Source of the DNA: Cellvibrio sp. pealriver
GTDB lineage: Bacteria > Pseudomonadota > Gammaproteobacteria > Pseudomonadales > Cellvibrionaceae
Length of the DNA stretch: 64,000 nucleotides
Assembly: GCF_001183545.1 (NCBI RefSeq)
Contig: NZ_KQ236688.1
Span: forward strand, 4,336,895-4,400,894
Direction: 5' to 3'
Position numbers and translations under genes: made by a program. How positions within the stretch are numbered: position 1 is the stretch's first letter; each line of letters starts with the position of its first letter. The notes under the pieces are model-generated. The model did no database searches. It was given only the letters and a program-made list of their open reading frames with translations, and was not told the DNA's origin. Of this stretch, positions 32,093 through 42,251 are shown one piece after another.

Positions 32093-32111
32093 GTGCGCAT
32101 TATTGCGCAGC

Positions 32112-32141
32112 AAAAAGGGCGCGTTTAATCGCGCCCTTTTT
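32112..32141. terminator. Bidirectional terminator
   Basis: GGGCGCG (32117-32123) pairs with CGCGCCC (32130-32136), with A5 before and T5 after. It serves both the kinase operon and the convergent amgK-murU operon. Confidence 0.9.
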
Positions 32142-32145
32142 ATTG

Positions 32146-32841
32146 TTAACGCGGGTTTTCCAAATAGCGATTCAGCATTTCCAGCCGTTCAGGTGTGCCT
32201 ACATCGCTCCAGTGCCCGCGATGTACCTGTCCGCTTAATTGTTGATTGCTGATCGCGCTCCGCAGCACTTCTACCAGCGGAAATTTTTGGCGTAGATGCG
32301 GATACTGCGCAATCAATTCCGGTTTAAGCAGGCTGATACCGCCAAACGTGAAGCGTTGGGGGTGAATCTTATCGGTGTCCTCAACCAACAAATTATTTTG
32401 GTCTAATGCAAAATCCCCATGTGGATGGAAATCGGGATTGGGTACCAGCAAAAGATGCCCCAGTTGCGTTTCGTCCAGTGGTGTTTGGATGAACGGGGCA
32501 AATTCGAAGTCACACCACACATCGCCATTGACCAATAAAAAAGGTTCATCGCCCAATAGCGATAGTGCGTGAAAAAGTGCGCCGCCAGTTTCCAGTGGTT
32601 CAGGCTCTTCTGAGTAATGGATTTGCAAGCCGAATTGTTGCCCATCACCTAAATGCGCGCGAATTTTATCGCCCAGATACGCAAGGTTGATAATCACATC
32701 CTTAATACTGGCGCGCGCAATATTCTCCAGATGATATTCAATCAAGGGTTTGCCGCCGGCGGGCAATAAGGGTTTGGGAGTGTGATCGGTAAGCGGGCGC
32801 ATGCGATTACCCAACCCGGCAGCGAGGATCATGGCTTTCAT
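32146..32841 (-). CDS. murU: N-acetylmuramate-1-phosphate uridylyltransferase
   Basis: Converts MurNAc-1-phosphate and UTP to UDP-MurNAc in the cell-wall recycling route that bypasses MurA and so fosfomycin. The nucleotidyltransferase signature AAGLGNRMRPLTDHTPKP is at residues 7-24, with LVNGDVWCD as the metal-binding segment near 103. The length of 231 residues is normal. The start overlaps the amgK stop by 4 bases, so the two are translationally coupled. AnmK, an earlier enzyme of the route, is encoded at 61175-62290. Confidence 0.93.
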   Translation of the reverse strand: MKAMILAAGLGNRMRPLTDHTPKPLLPAGGKPLIEYHLENIARASIKDVIINLAYLGDKIRAHLGDGQQFGLQIHYSEEPEPLETGGALFHALSLLGDEPFLLVNGDVWCDFEFAPFIQTPLDETQLGHLLLVPNPDFHPHGDFALDQNNLLVEDTDKIHPQRFTFGGISLLKPELIAQYPHLRQKFPLVEVLRSAISNQQLSGQVHRGHWSDVGTPERLEMLNRYLENPR

Positions 32842-33932
32842 GGTGCCTCTCCTGTCGCATTTCCTGCTGAGCGATAATCGCTGTACCAGGCTTGTTGCTG
32901 TGCACGCGGTAGAAGGGTTTGTTTGAACCAGTCTGAAAATGGTTGCAGCTCCGGGTATTGCTCGGCAACTTCCAGTGTGTAGCGAATGACGAGCGGTAAA
33001 TCCTGCAGGTAGCCCTGCTTGTTATCGCGCAGTGATAGGCGCGCAAAAATACCCAGCACTTTGATGTGCCTTTGTAAGCCCAGCCAGTCGAACCAACGTA
33101 AAAATTCTTGTTCGCTCACAGCGGGGATAATTCCTTTGCTAATCGCCTGTTGACGATAATCCAATGCCCAGCGTTTTACCTGTTCGGCAGGCCAGCGGCG
33201 ATAACAGTCGCGCAGCAGCGACACCAGATCGTAAGTGATCCCGCCCCAGAGCGCTCCCTGGAAGTCGATGACGCCCAGCGTGCCATCATCAAGCAATAAT
33301 AAATTGCGCGAATGGTAGTCGCGGTGCACAAAGCCTTGCGGCTGGTTGAGTGCATTGTCTTCCAGTTGCACAAATAGCGCGTCCAGTCGCTCCCGTTCGC
33401 TTTGGTTCAAGCTGTAGCCCAGCAGGTGTTGGACGAACCATTCGCTGAAAATCCCCAGCTCGCGGCGCAACAATTCGCGGTCATAGCGGGGGATCAGCGA
33501 ATGATTATCGGCGGTGCGATGCAATTGCAGCAGGGTGTCCATGGCCTGCCGGTAAAGGGTGTCGGCATTATCCGGCGTAAGTTCGCGCAGAAACAGCCGA
33601 TCGCCAAAGTCCTCTACCAGCAAAAAGCCCTGGGTGATATCGGCAGCGGCAATTTGCGGGCTGCGCACATCTTGTCTGGCAATCAATTCGGCTATCGCCA
33701 AAAACTGTGCGCTGTCTTCGGTTGCTGGCGGGGCATCAACCGCCAGCCATTGCGATGGTTGCTGGAAGCGAAAGTAGCGACGAAAGCCGGCATCGCTACC
33801 CAGGCTGTGCAATACAATCGGGTGCTGCTCTTTCGGAGTGTGCTGCGTTACCCAGTTAGTGAGTGCTAGCTTTCGGAGGTCAGTTATGGGGCGGTTATCG
33901 CTGGCTGTTTCGGGTGTTGTGGGGTTGGTCAT
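32838..33932 (-). CDS. amgK: N-acetylmuramate/N-acetylglucosamine 1-kinase
   Basis: An aminoglycoside-phosphotransferase-fold kinase of 364 residues that makes MurNAc-1-phosphate for MurU. Catalytic loop HRDYHSRNLLLL and the metal-binding VIDFQGALWG are present near 200-225. The first 20 residues before LRKLALTNWV are poorly conserved in style. It is divergent from lptD with about 156 bases between the start codons, the arrangement known from Pseudomonas. Confidence 0.92.
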   Translation of the reverse strand: MTNPTTPETASDNRPITDLRKLALTNWVTQHTPKEQHPIVLHSLGSDAGFRRYFRFQQPSQWLAVDAPPATEDSAQFLAIAELIARQDVRSPQIAAADITQGFLLVEDFGDRLFLRELTPDNADTLYRQAMDTLLQLHRTADNHSLIPRYDRELLRRELGIFSEWFVQHLLGYSLNQSERERLDALFVQLEDNALNQPQGFVHRDYHSRNLLLLDDGTLGVIDFQGALWGGITYDLVSLLRDCYRRWPAEQVKRWALDYRQQAISKGIIPAVSEQEFLRWFDWLGLQRHIKVLGIFARLSLRDNKQGYLQDLPLVIRYTLEVAEQYPELQPFSDWFKQTLLPRAQQQAWYSDYRSAGNATGEAP

Positions 33933-34088
33933 GCGGCGATCCGGTAGGGATGTGATTATCAGTAGTGCGCTGGATTCTACCCCAGCTTGTGGATTTGCCC
34001 CAATTCATTCCCAGTGCAGGCGGTTTACAGTAGAATCGCTGCAATTTTTTCGGTGATAAAACCGATCGCCCATTTGAGATTGCGGTTA

Positions 34089-36641
34089 ATGGCTCCAACC
34101 CAACAGCGACACATAACACAATATCTGCGCAGTAAATTCCTCCGTTCCCGCCTAGCCCTGTGTATTGCAGCCCAGTGCGCGGGGATTTTGCTGTTTGCCA
34201 ACCCGGCGTTGGGAGCAGACCCGGCAACAAACACCGACCCAAACGAAGAATTGCGTGAGCTGGATTGGGTGCCCCTTGAAGAGTTGACCGCGGAGCAAAA
34301 AGCCCAGGTGCCTACTGCCTGCTGTGGCGCTTATGTTGCGCCTGAGCGCGATGATGCGGAATCAGAGATGGATCCGGAAAAGGCGAACATCTTCGGCACT
34401 GCAGATTATTCAGAATCAGAAAAGCAAACCAAATTTATCATGCGCGATGATGTTCGCCTGACCCAAGGTCGGCGCTCATTCCGTGCAGATACGTTTACCT
34501 TCGATAAAACCAGCCGCGAGGCAGAGCTAGACGGCAATATCCAGGTGCGTGAGCCGGGTGTGTTGCTGCGCGCTGACCGCGCGTATATCGATACCAATAC
34601 CGGCGATGCGCGTCTGGATAATGCCCGTTTTGTATTGTACGAGACCCGCGTGCGTGGCCGTGCTGAGAACCTGCAGAAGTTTGGCGACAAGATTATCAGC
34701 CTTGACCAAGGCACCTTTACCAGTTGTGAGCCGGGTGATAACACCTGGGCGATCAAGGGTTCCAATATCACCCTTCACAACGACAAGCACTACGGCACCG
34801 CCAAGCATATGCGCTTGCACATCAAGGATATTCCGGTCGCCTATGCCCCTTATTTTCGTTTTCCTATTGGGCCGGATCGCCTGACTGGCTTTCTCTTCCC
34901 TTCGGTGGGTTTTGATGAAAATGACGGGATTGGTGAGTTTTCAGCGCCGTTTTATTGGAATATCGCCCCCAATTACGACGCGACCTTCACCCCGCGCTAT
35001 CTGTCTGAGCATGGCTACATGCTGGCGACTGAGTTTCGCCATAAATCGACGTGGTTTGATACTGAGCTAAGCGGTAGCGTGCTGAACAATGACCGCAGTG
35101 GCGATACCGGCCGCGCCGATGATGAGATTGATGCGCGTTATTTGGGCAAAGACCGCTGGCAATACAATGTGCTGCAGACCGGTGGCCGCAACCAGCCTTG
35201 GTCAACTGAGATTGATTACACCGATGTCAGCGATGCCGATTATTTGCGCGATGTGGATGGCAGTGCTGTGGATTTGAATCGCCAGGCTTACATCCGCCAG
35301 CGCGCAGCAGCCAGCTTCAATACGGGGCACTGGCAAGTGGGTGCCAAGGCGGAAGAGTTCCGCCTGCTGACCAGTACACAGCTGCCTTATCGTGAGTTGC
35401 CTCGCTTGCACGCTGACGGTCAGTACCGCATTAATGATTGGCAAATTGAGTTGGATCATGAGTTCACCAACTTTGCGATGAACCGCTACTTTGAAGAAGA
35501 TCCGGCCAATGCGCTTTACAAAGCGGATCTGATCACCGGCGAGCGCTTGCGTACCAACTACAAACTGACATGGGATAAAGAGTTCACTGCGGGTTATCTC
35601 AAACCCGGTATCGGGGTGAAAACCCTCGGCTATAAACTTGAGGCGACCAATCTGCGCGATGACATCGACAGCAGCCAGCAGTTTGCCGCGCCGCAAGGCT
35701 CGCTCGATATGGGCTTGTATTTCGAGCGCGAGAAATCGCTGTTCGGTTCCGGTTTTACCCAAACTCTGGAACCGCGCGCGTTCTATCTCTATCGCGATTA
35801 TGAAAACCAGGATTCACTCTACGGGCTGACATCAGCTTCAAGCTATGTGAACTTTGATACATCGGATTTGGTCTTTACCTACGAGCAGCTGTTCCGCGAT
35901 TCCCGTTTTTCCGGCGGCGACCGTATTGACGATACCAACCATCTCGCGCTGGGTTTGACCAGCCGCTTTGTGGAGGATGGTTCGGGAATTGAGCGTTTGC
36001 GGCTGAGTGTCGGGCAGATTACGTATTTTGAAGACCGCGAGGTCAGTATCCTCAATGATGACGATGCCTACGCCAACACCCGTACCAGTTCAGCGGTTGC
36101 AGGACAATTAAGTGCGCAGTTGGGCGATCATCTGCGTATCAACAACGATGTGCTTTACGATCACCAACAAGAGAAAATCAATACTGTCAGTACCAGCCTG
36201 CACTATATGGATGAGCAATACCGTATCCTGAATGTGGGTTACCGCTACAGCCGCGATCCGGTATCCCTTAGCCCCTTGGAAACGGTGCCTGCGATAGGTA
36301 AGTCGCTCAACCAGCTGGATGTGACGACGCTCTGGCCAGTCTCCAACCAATGGGCGTTGATTGCCCGCGCCAATTATGATTTTACCTACAATGCGGAACT
36401 CGATACCTTTGCCGGGCTCGAATATACCGATTGTTGCTATCGCGTCCGCGTACTGGCTCGCCAATGGGTGGATTTTGATTTTAGCCCAGACTTCATGGAA
36501 GGGCTCAGCAGTGATGATTATGACCGCGGTGTCTTTATTGAAGTGCAGTTGCGCGGCTTTGGCAGCCTGAGTCAACGTATCAGTAACCTGCTCGACAAGG
36601 CCATGTACGGCTACGGCGAGCGCGAAAAATCCCTACAATAA
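34089..36641 (+). CDS. lptD: LPS-assembly protein LptD
   Basis: Outer-membrane translocon that inserts lipopolysaccharide with LptE. ATG 34089 gives 850 residues. The signal peptide ends NPALG-AD near 41, an OstA/LptA-like N-domain (about 110-260, MRDDVRLTQGRRSF) follows, then the 26-strand barrel. Cys residues sit where the essential disulfides form: an adjacent pair in TACCGAY, one in FTSCEPGDN and an adjacent pair in DCCYR near the C-terminus. The frame is open upstream to 33987, but that would bury the signal peptide. First gene of the lptD-surA-pdxA-rsmA-apaGH series. Confidence 0.95.
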   Translation: MAPTQQRHITQYLRSKFLRSRLALCIAAQCAGILLFANPALGADPATNTDPNEELRELDWVPLEELTAEQKAQVPTACCGAYVAPERDDAESEMDPEKANIFGTADYSESEKQTKFIMRDDVRLTQGRRSFRADTFTFDKTSREAELDGNIQVREPGVLLRADRAYIDTNTGDARLDNARFVLYETRVRGRAENLQKFGDKIISLDQGTFTSCEPGDNTWAIKGSNITLHNDKHYGTAKHMRLHIKDIPVAYAPYFRFPIGPDRLTGFLFPSVGFDENDGIGEFSAPFYWNIAPNYDATFTPRYLSEHGYMLATEFRHKSTWFDTELSGSVLNNDRSGDTGRADDEIDARYLGKDRWQYNVLQTGGRNQPWSTEIDYTDVSDADYLRDVDGSAVDLNRQAYIRQRAAASFNTGHWQVGAKAEEFRLLTSTQLPYRELPRLHADGQYRINDWQIELDHEFTNFAMNRYFEEDPANALYKADLITGERLRTNYKLTWDKEFTAGYLKPGIGVKTLGYKLEATNLRDDIDSSQQFAAPQGSLDMGLYFEREKSLFGSGFTQTLEPRAFYLYRDYENQDSLYGLTSASSYVNFDTSDLVFTYEQLFRDSRFSGGDRIDDTNHLALGLTSRFVEDGSGIERLRLSVGQITYFEDREVSILNDDDAYANTRTSSAVAGQLSAQLGDHLRINNDVLYDHQQEKINTVSTSLHYMDEQYRILNVGYRYSRDPVSLSPLETVPAIGKSLNQLDVTTLWPVSNQWALIARANYDFTYNAELDTFAGLEYTDCCYRVRVLARQWVDFDFSPDFMEGLSSDDYDRGVFIEVQLRGFGSLSQRISNLLDKAMYGYGEREKSLQ

Positions 36642-36656
36642 AACAGTGATTGAATT

Positions 36657-37976
36657 ATGAGTAAGAACCAAAACAACCTGCATTCTGTACGCATGGGCTG
36701 GAAAGTATTACTGGGCGGCATGGTATTGCTGACCAGCCAGCTTGGGTTGGCGCAGAGCAATGCTGTATCACTGGATCGCGTAGTGGCGATTGTTGATAAA
36801 GATGTCGTGCTGGAAAGTGAATTGAATGACCGCAAGGCCTCGATCATGGAGCGCTTGCGTGGGCAATACCAACAGCTACCACCGGAAGATGTGCTCAACA
36901 AGCAAATTCTGGAGCAGTTAATTCTCGAACGCATTGAATTAGGCATGGCCGAGCGCTACGAAATTAAAGTAGATGAAGCAGAAATTGATCAGGCTATTGG
37001 CCGCATCCTGCAAAAAAACCAAATTACGTTGGCGAGTCTGGAAGCAGATCTGAACGCCCAGGGGCTGACGTTGGATGGTTTGCGTAAACAATTGCGCAAT
37101 GAGCTGACGATCAGTCATTTGCAACAAGGGTTGGTGAATAGCCGCATCAAAATTACCGATCAGGACATCAATAATTTCCTCGCCTCCAGCGATGGAAAAT
37201 ATGCAACCTCACCCGACTTTCACATTGGTCATATTCTGATTGCTGTATCCAGCAGTGCAGATGAGGCAGCCGTAAAAGAAGCTGAAGACAAAGCCAATGA
37301 GGTGTATCAAAAGCTTCAGGGCGGAGCTGATTTCTCGCAAATGGCAATCAGTTATTCAAACGATCAGGCTGCACTACAAGGCGGTGATATAGGTTGGCGT
37401 AAACTGGCGCAATTGCCAGAGTTATTTGGCAACCAAATGGCAAATTTGGTTGTAGGGCAGGTATCCAAACCTTTCCGCAGTGGTGCAGGTTTCCACATCC
37501 TTAAGAATATCGAGCAGCGCGGCGGCGGTGAGCAACTGGTTGAACAAACCCACGCGCGTCATATTTTGGTAAAAACATCCGAAATTATGGATGATGCACA
37601 AGCGCGCCAAAAATTGCTCGGCCTTAAATCCCGCATTGAGAAAGGCGAGGATTTTGCTGCACTCGCACGCGAGCACTCTGAAGATACGGGCTCAATGTTG
37701 AGTGGTGGTGATTTGGGCTGGTCTACCCCTGGTATGTTTGTGCCCGAGTTTGAAGAGGCAATGAAAAATACTTCTATTGGCAATATCAGTCGCCCCTTCA
37801 AGAGCCAATTTGGCTGGCACATCTTGCAAGTGATGGAGCGCCGCAAAGAAGATATGAGTGATAAAATGAAGCGCAACCAAGCTGCCAACGTGCTGCGCTC
37901 ACGCCGCTTCGATGAAGAGTTCCAACTCTGGTTGACCCAAATCCGCGAAGAGGCTTACGTCGAAATTAAACTCTAG
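36657..37976 (+). CDS. surA: Periplasmic chaperone/peptidyl-prolyl isomerase SurA
   Basis: Chaperone for outer-membrane proteins including LptD. A 439-residue protein with a signal peptide (ends near GLAQ-SN), a SurA N-domain (about 38-160, VVAIVDKDVVLESELNDR) and two parvulin domains (about 185-285 and 297-395). These have repeated signatures FHIGHILI/HARHILVK, ISYSNDQAALQGGDIGW/REHSEDTGSMLSGGDLGW and GFHILK/GWHILQ. It begins 15 bases after lptD. Confidence 0.96.
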   Translation: MSKNQNNLHSVRMGWKVLLGGMVLLTSQLGLAQSNAVSLDRVVAIVDKDVVLESELNDRKASIMERLRGQYQQLPPEDVLNKQILEQLILERIELGMAERYEIKVDEAEIDQAIGRILQKNQITLASLEADLNAQGLTLDGLRKQLRNELTISHLQQGLVNSRIKITDQDINNFLASSDGKYATSPDFHIGHILIAVSSSADEAAVKEAEDKANEVYQKLQGGADFSQMAISYSNDQAALQGGDIGWRKLAQLPELFGNQMANLVVGQVSKPFRSGAGFHILKNIEQRGGGEQLVEQTHARHILVKTSEIMDDAQARQKLLGLKSRIEKGEDFAALAREHSEDTGSMLSGGDLGWSTPGMFVPEFEEAMKNTSIGNISRPFKSQFGWHILQVMERRKEDMSDKMKRNQAANVLRSRRFDEEFQLWLTQIREEAYVEIKL

Positions 37977-38017
37977 ATTCGTGTATTGTTATTGAGCCTG
38001 TTTTACACAAAAAACGG

Positions 38018-38084
38018 CGGCTAAAAATCGGGTTGTGCTTTTGGCTTTATTATTGGCTATCAGTTGCAATCCAGTTTTTAGCCG
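38018..38084 (+). other. Long-loop inverted repeat between surA and pdxA
   Basis: CGGCTAAAAA (38018-38027) and TTTTTAGCCG (38075-38084) are perfect complements separated by 47 bases, with CTGTG and six T directly after the right arm. It could act as a weak terminator or attenuator separating surA from pdxA, where the operon spacing is unusually wide (162 bases). Confidence 0.4.
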
Positions 38085-38138
38085 CTGTGTTTTTTAGGGC
38101 TGTATTTTTCGTTTATTTCTTTTTGGATGCACAGATAC

Positions 38139-39134
38139 ATGAGCAATGTTTACCGCATCGCACTCACTCCCGGTGAACCGGCTGGTATAGGCCCGGATTT
38201 AGTCATTACCTTGGCGCAAGAAGCGCAGCAGCATGAAATTGTTGCGATTGCTGATCCGCAGTTATTGCAAGCTCGCGCCCAACAATTGGGTTTGCCTCTG
38301 CGTTTGCGTGAAATTAATCTGCACGAAAAACCGCGCACGAGTGTTGCGGGCGAGCTTGCGGTATTGCCTATCGCACTTGCGCAAACAGCTGTACCGGGCA
38401 AGTTGAATGTCAGCAATGCGCCCTACATTTTGCAAACACTGGATGCTGCAATTACCGGTTGTATGGCAGGGCATTTTGCTGCGCTTGTGACTGGCCCTGT
38501 ACAAAAGAGCGTGATCAACGATGCGGGCATTCCATTCAGCGGTCACACTGAATATCTTGCTGAAAAAACCAATACCCCAAAAGTAGTCATGATGTTGGCG
38601 ACCGAAGGTTTGCGTGTTGCATTGGCGACCACACATTTGCCGCTCAAAGATGTCGCCGCCGCCATCACTGACGACGAGCTCACGCAAGTAACTGAAATTT
38701 TACAGCGCGATATGCAGTTGCAATTTGGTATCGAGCAGCCGCGTATTTTAGTGTGCGGATTAAATCCCCACGCCGGTGAAGGTGGCCATCTTGGGCGCGA
38801 AGAAATTGATGTGATCGAACCGGTGCTGGAAAAGTTGCGCGCGCGCGGAATGAATTTAATTGGCCCTTTACCGGCAGATACTTTATTCACGCCCAAATAT
38901 CTGGATAAAGCCGACGCGGTGCTTGCGATGTATCACGACCAAGGCCTGCCTGTATTGAAATACAAAGGGTTTGGTCAAGCTGTGAATATTACCCTTGGCT
39001 TGCCAATTATTCGCACCTCGGTGGATCACGGCACAGCGTTGGATTTGGCGGGCACAGGTAAGGCCGATTTAGGTAGCTTGCGCACCGCGCTTGCATATGC
39101 ACAGGCGATGGTTGCAGCAAAACACGCGCGCTAA
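38139..39134 (+). CDS. pdxA: 4-hydroxythreonine-4-phosphate dehydrogenase
   Basis: NAD-dependent enzyme of pyridoxal phosphate synthesis. ATG 38139 gives 331 residues starting [20 protein letters not shown], the usual N-terminus; ATG 38127 would add four. Metal-binding and active-site segments are visible: [25 protein letters not shown] and [12 protein letters not shown]. It precedes rsmA by 16 bases, as in many gammaproteobacteria. Confidence 0.95.
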   Translation: MSNVYRIALTPGEPAGIGPDLVITLAQEAQQHEIVAIADPQLLQARAQQLGLPLRLREINLHEKPRTSVAGELAVLPIALAQTAVPGKLNVSNAPYILQTLDAAITGCMAGHFAALVTGPVQKSVINDAGIPFSGHTEYLAEKTNTPKVVMMLATEGLRVALATTHLPLKDVAAAITDDELTQVTEILQRDMQLQFGIEQPRILVCGLNPHAGEGGHLGREEIDVIEPVLEKLRARGMNLIGPLPADTLFTPKYLDKADAVLAMYHDQGLPVLKYKGFGQAVNITLGLPIIRTSVDHGTALDLAGTGKADLGSLRTALAYAQAMVAAKHAR

Positions 39135-39150
39135 TTATTGGAAACATTGT

Positions 39151-40020
39151 ATGAAAAAAAATTCTGGTTTGCCTTTGAGTGCCAAGGCGCACTCAAATAC
39201 AGAGTCACAACACAAAGCGCGTAAACGATTCGGGCAAAATTTTTTGATCGATCATGGCATCATTCGCGAAATTGTCCGCGCTATCCATCCGCGTAAAGAT
39301 GATTTGGTAGTAGAGATCGGGCCGGGCAAAGGTGCTATTACCCAGCTCTTGGCTGATGCTTGCGATAATTTGCATGTGATCGAACTGGACCGTGATCTGG
39401 TGCCTTGGTTGAAAGTTAAATTTGAAAAGTACCCTAATTTCCAGTTGTTTCAAGCCGACGCATTGCAGTTCGATTTTGCCCAATTAATCCGCGATGAAAA
39501 GCCGCTGCGTATTGTGGGTAACTTGCCCTATAACATTTCTACACCGCTTATTTTTCATTTGCTGTCTTATGCCGACAAAGTGCAAGACATGCACTTTATG
39601 TTGCAAAAAGAAGTGGTGAAACGTATGGCCGCACAAGCGGGCGATAGCGCGTACGGTCGTTTAGGAATTATGGTGCAATATTATTGTGCCGTAGAAGATT
39701 TATTTGACGTGCCGCCAACATCGTTTGACCCAGCACCGAAAGTTGATTCTGCTATTGTGCGTTTGGTGCCTCACACAACGCTGCCCTATGTTGCAAACAA
39801 TGTGAAAACATTGGAAACGCTGGTGAATGTTGCTTTTCAGCAGCGCCGTAAAACCCTGCGCAATTCACTCAAACAATTACTTACTGCAGAACAGTTAGAA
39901 GGCTTACCTGTCGATTTACAACTGCGGCCGGAAGACATTAGTTTGGCTGAATATGTTGCTATCAGTAATTTACTCGGCGATCTTTCAGTGCAGCATCGTC
40001 CGACCGAAGAGGCTGAATAA
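39151..40020 (+). CDS. rsmA: 16S rRNA dimethyladenosine transferase RsmA (KsgA)
   Basis: Dimethylates two adenosines near the 3' end of 16S rRNA. ATG 39151 (GGAAAC upstream) gives 289 residues; an in-frame start at 39091 would overlap pdxA. SAM-binding VEIGPGKGAITQLL (about 54-67) and active-site GNLPYNIS, plus FDPAPKVDSAIVRL, identify the family. The N-terminal leader before HKARKRFGQNFL is longer than in E. coli. Confidence 0.95.
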   Translation: MKKNSGLPLSAKAHSNTESQHKARKRFGQNFLIDHGIIREIVRAIHPRKDDLVVEIGPGKGAITQLLADACDNLHVIELDRDLVPWLKVKFEKYPNFQLFQADALQFDFAQLIRDEKPLRIVGNLPYNISTPLIFHLLSYADKVQDMHFMLQKEVVKRMAAQAGDSAYGRLGIMVQYYCAVEDLFDVPPTSFDPAPKVDSAIVRLVPHTTLPYVANNVKTLETLVNVAFQQRRKTLRNSLKQLLTAEQLEGLPVDLQLRPEDISLAEYVAISNLLGDLSVQHRPTEEAE

Positions 40021-40021
40021 T

Positions 40022-40390
40022 ATGTCTGCTATTCAGGTGAGTGTAAAAACAACGTATATTGCAGCTCAGTCTGTGCCAGTTGAAAATCGATATGTATACG
40101 CCTATACCATCACTATCGCCAATAATAGTGATGAGCCTGCACAGTTGATTAGCCGTCATTGGCGCATCACCGATGCCAATGAAAAATTACAAGAAGTGCA
40201 AGGTGTTGGTGTTGTTGGTGAGCAGCCTCACATAAAACCGGGTGAAAGTTATACTTATACCAGCGGTGTTATTCTTGAAACCGAAACCGGAATCATGGAA
40301 GGCACATATCATATGCGCGCTGATGATGGCGCGATGTTTGATGCAGAAATTCCTACCTTTGCATTGGTTCCTCCTCACGCTATTCATTAA
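40022..40390 (+). CDS. apaG: ApaG protein
   Basis: A 122-residue single-domain Ig-like (DUF525) protein: VENRYVYAYTITIANNSDEPAQLISRHW, written here in part, and the GVGVVGEQPHIKPGESYTY loop are diagnostic. Biochemical role is still unclear; it is linked with cobalt and dinucleotide metabolism by its constant pairing with apaH. It starts 1 base after the rsmA stop. Confidence 0.93.
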   Translation: MSAIQVSVKTTYIAAQSVPVENRYVYAYTITIANNSDEPAQLISRHWRITDANEKLQEVQGVGVVGEQPHIKPGESYTYTSGVILETETGIMEGTYHMRADDGAMFDAEIPTFALVPPHAIH

Positions 40391-40408
40391 TTCGGCAGAC
40401 TTTTTATT

Positions 40409-41221
40409 ATGGCGACATATGCAATTGGTGATATTCAAGGTTGCCTTGAGCCCTTGCAATGCCTGTTAAAAAAAATTGCGTTTAATCCTGCACGTGACAA
40501 GCTTTGGCTTGCGGGTGATTTGATTAATCGCGGGCCGGATTCTCTGGCAACGCTTCGTTTTTTATATAAGTTGCGCGATTCAATCACCATTGTTTTAGGT
40601 AATCATGATCTGCATTTCATCGCGGTTTATTACGGGTTGCGAAAGCAGGGCAAAAGCGATTCTCTTGATGAGTTGCTGATTGCACCGGATCGTGCAGATT
40701 TGGTTTATTGGTTGCGCCATCAAAAACTGGTGCATCACGACCCTGACCTGGGGTTTACCATGGTGCATGCAGGAATTCCCCCACAGTGGAATTTGACAGA
40801 TGCAATGGCGCACGCGCGCGAAGTAGAAACGGTATTGCAAAGTAATAATCCAGAAAAATTGTTGGCCGGTATGTACGGTAATACACCTAGTGAATGGAAT
40901 AATAACCTGACAGGTGTTGAGCGCTTGCGCATTATTACCAATTACTTTACACGCATGCGTTTTTGCAGTGCGAGTGGTGAATTGGAGTTGCAAACCAAAG
41001 AAAGCGCAGAGGCTGCTCCTATCGGTTTTTCACCGTGGTTTTCTTTCTCTGAACGTAAAACTCGCAATGAAAAAATTATTTTTGGGCACTGGGCCGCGCT
41101 TGAGGGAAAAGTCAAATCCAATAAAGTTTTTGCCTTGGACACTGGTTGTGTATGGGGGGGTTCGCTCACTGCATTGCGTTTGGATGATGAAGAAAGGTTT
41201 TCATGTGATTGTCCCGCATAA
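40409..41221 (+). CDS. apaH: Bis(5'-nucleosyl)-tetraphosphatase, symmetrical
   Basis: Hydrolyses Ap4A to two ADP and related caps on RNA. A 270-residue metallophosphatase with the motif series GDIQGC (residues 6-11), GDLINRGPDS, GNHD and MVHAG, and the late FGHWAA. Length is normal. Last gene of the lptD-to-apaH series. Confidence 0.95.
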   Translation: MATYAIGDIQGCLEPLQCLLKKIAFNPARDKLWLAGDLINRGPDSLATLRFLYKLRDSITIVLGNHDLHFIAVYYGLRKQGKSDSLDELLIAPDRADLVYWLRHQKLVHHDPDLGFTMVHAGIPPQWNLTDAMAHAREVETVLQSNNPEKLLAGMYGNTPSEWNNNLTGVERLRIITNYFTRMRFCSASGELELQTKESAEAAPIGFSPWFSFSERKTRNEKIIFGHWAALEGKVKSNKVFALDTGCVWGGSLTALRLDDEERFSCDCPA

Positions 41222-41340
41222 TTGAATAAAAATTGTGCTTTTGTAACAGTTTGTATTATTCAGTTTCAATTCAATTTCATTTTACTAGTATGCCCTTGGA
41301 CATTCTTGATGATGTCAGTGTATTTATCAGAGGACAGATT

Positions 41341-42192
41341 ATGAAAATGAAATTACTTACCGCTATTATCGCCGCTACGGGTTTTGCTGCTGCACCTTTC
41401 GCATTTTCTTCCACTTACCAAGGTGAAGTTACCGCTGCCTATTCTGATGTTAATCCTGATGCCACATCGACAGATGCTTATGAAGCAGGCATACAAGGAA
41501 AATATTATTTTTCTCCTGTTGATACGAGCCAGCACCCATTGGCAGAAGCAGCTTTTCTGGAAAAAGCGAGCAACATTTACGTATCCGCAGCTACCAAGGA
41601 ATGGAAAGGTGATGGATTTCGTTCTGATATCTATGCACGTGAAATAGGCATAGATTTTTATATTCCGGATAGTATTTTTTATCTCGGAGCCGGTGTAAGA
41701 GAAAACAAAAATCAAACTAAATTTGCTGCTGATCCTGATAATGGGTCAGGTGAGGTACGTTTTGGAATGCCATGGCAATCTCAATGGTTTGTCAAGGCGG
41801 GTGTCTCTCCTGTTGATGGCTTATTAGTGTGGTCTGAATTTGTGGAAGATGTTGATGTATCCGAGCAATGGAACATCAATGGAAAATACGTAATAGCCTT
41901 GGCGGGTGAAAAGGCGTTGAACTTCGAAGCCAGTTACGAAAATTCCGATGATTTCTTTCCTGCAGAAACCTGGAGCGCGGCAGCCGATTTTTACTTTGAT
42001 CGCCATTTAAGTGTAGGGACTGGTTTTACTCATGAGACATTTGAAAACGATGGCTTGATTCAAGGGAAGGATGCTACCGATTATTTTATCCGCGCACGTA
42101 ATTATTTTACCGATAACATCGGAGTGGAGTTGGAATACACCTCTGGTGAGTTTGAAGATGCGTTGACTCTGGGGGCCAGTATTCGCTTTTAA
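41341..42192 (+). CDS. Putative outer-membrane porin (Porin_7-like)
   Basis: ATG 41341 (AGAGGA upstream) gives 283 residues with a signal peptide ending FAFS-ST. Alternating aromatic beta strands run to a C-terminal Phe (LGASIRF), as in outer-membrane barrels. SQHPLAEAAFLEKASNIYVS resembles a motif of the 'putative porin' family of marine gammaproteobacteria. The frame is open upstream to 41233 without a ribosome site. A terminator follows. Solute specificity unknown. Confidence 0.7.
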   Translation: MKMKLLTAIIAATGFAAAPFAFSSTYQGEVTAAYSDVNPDATSTDAYEAGIQGKYYFSPVDTSQHPLAEAAFLEKASNIYVSAATKEWKGDGFRSDIYAREIGIDFYIPDSIFYLGAGVRENKNQTKFAADPDNGSGEVRFGMPWQSQWFVKAGVSPVDGLLVWSEFVEDVDVSEQWNINGKYVIALAGEKALNFEASYENSDDFFPAETWSAAADFYFDRHLSVGTGFTHETFENDGLIQGKDATDYFIRARNYFTDNIGVELEYTSGEFEDALTLGASIRF

Positions 42193-42251
42193 TGTGATTG
42201 CCTAAACAGTAGTTCTACATTTTCAAAAAACTCTATATTTTTTGAAAAAAG

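Noticed and set aside
35202..35762. 186-codon minus-strand frame inside lptD
   Set aside because: Shadow of lptD, which is supported by family motifs throughout.
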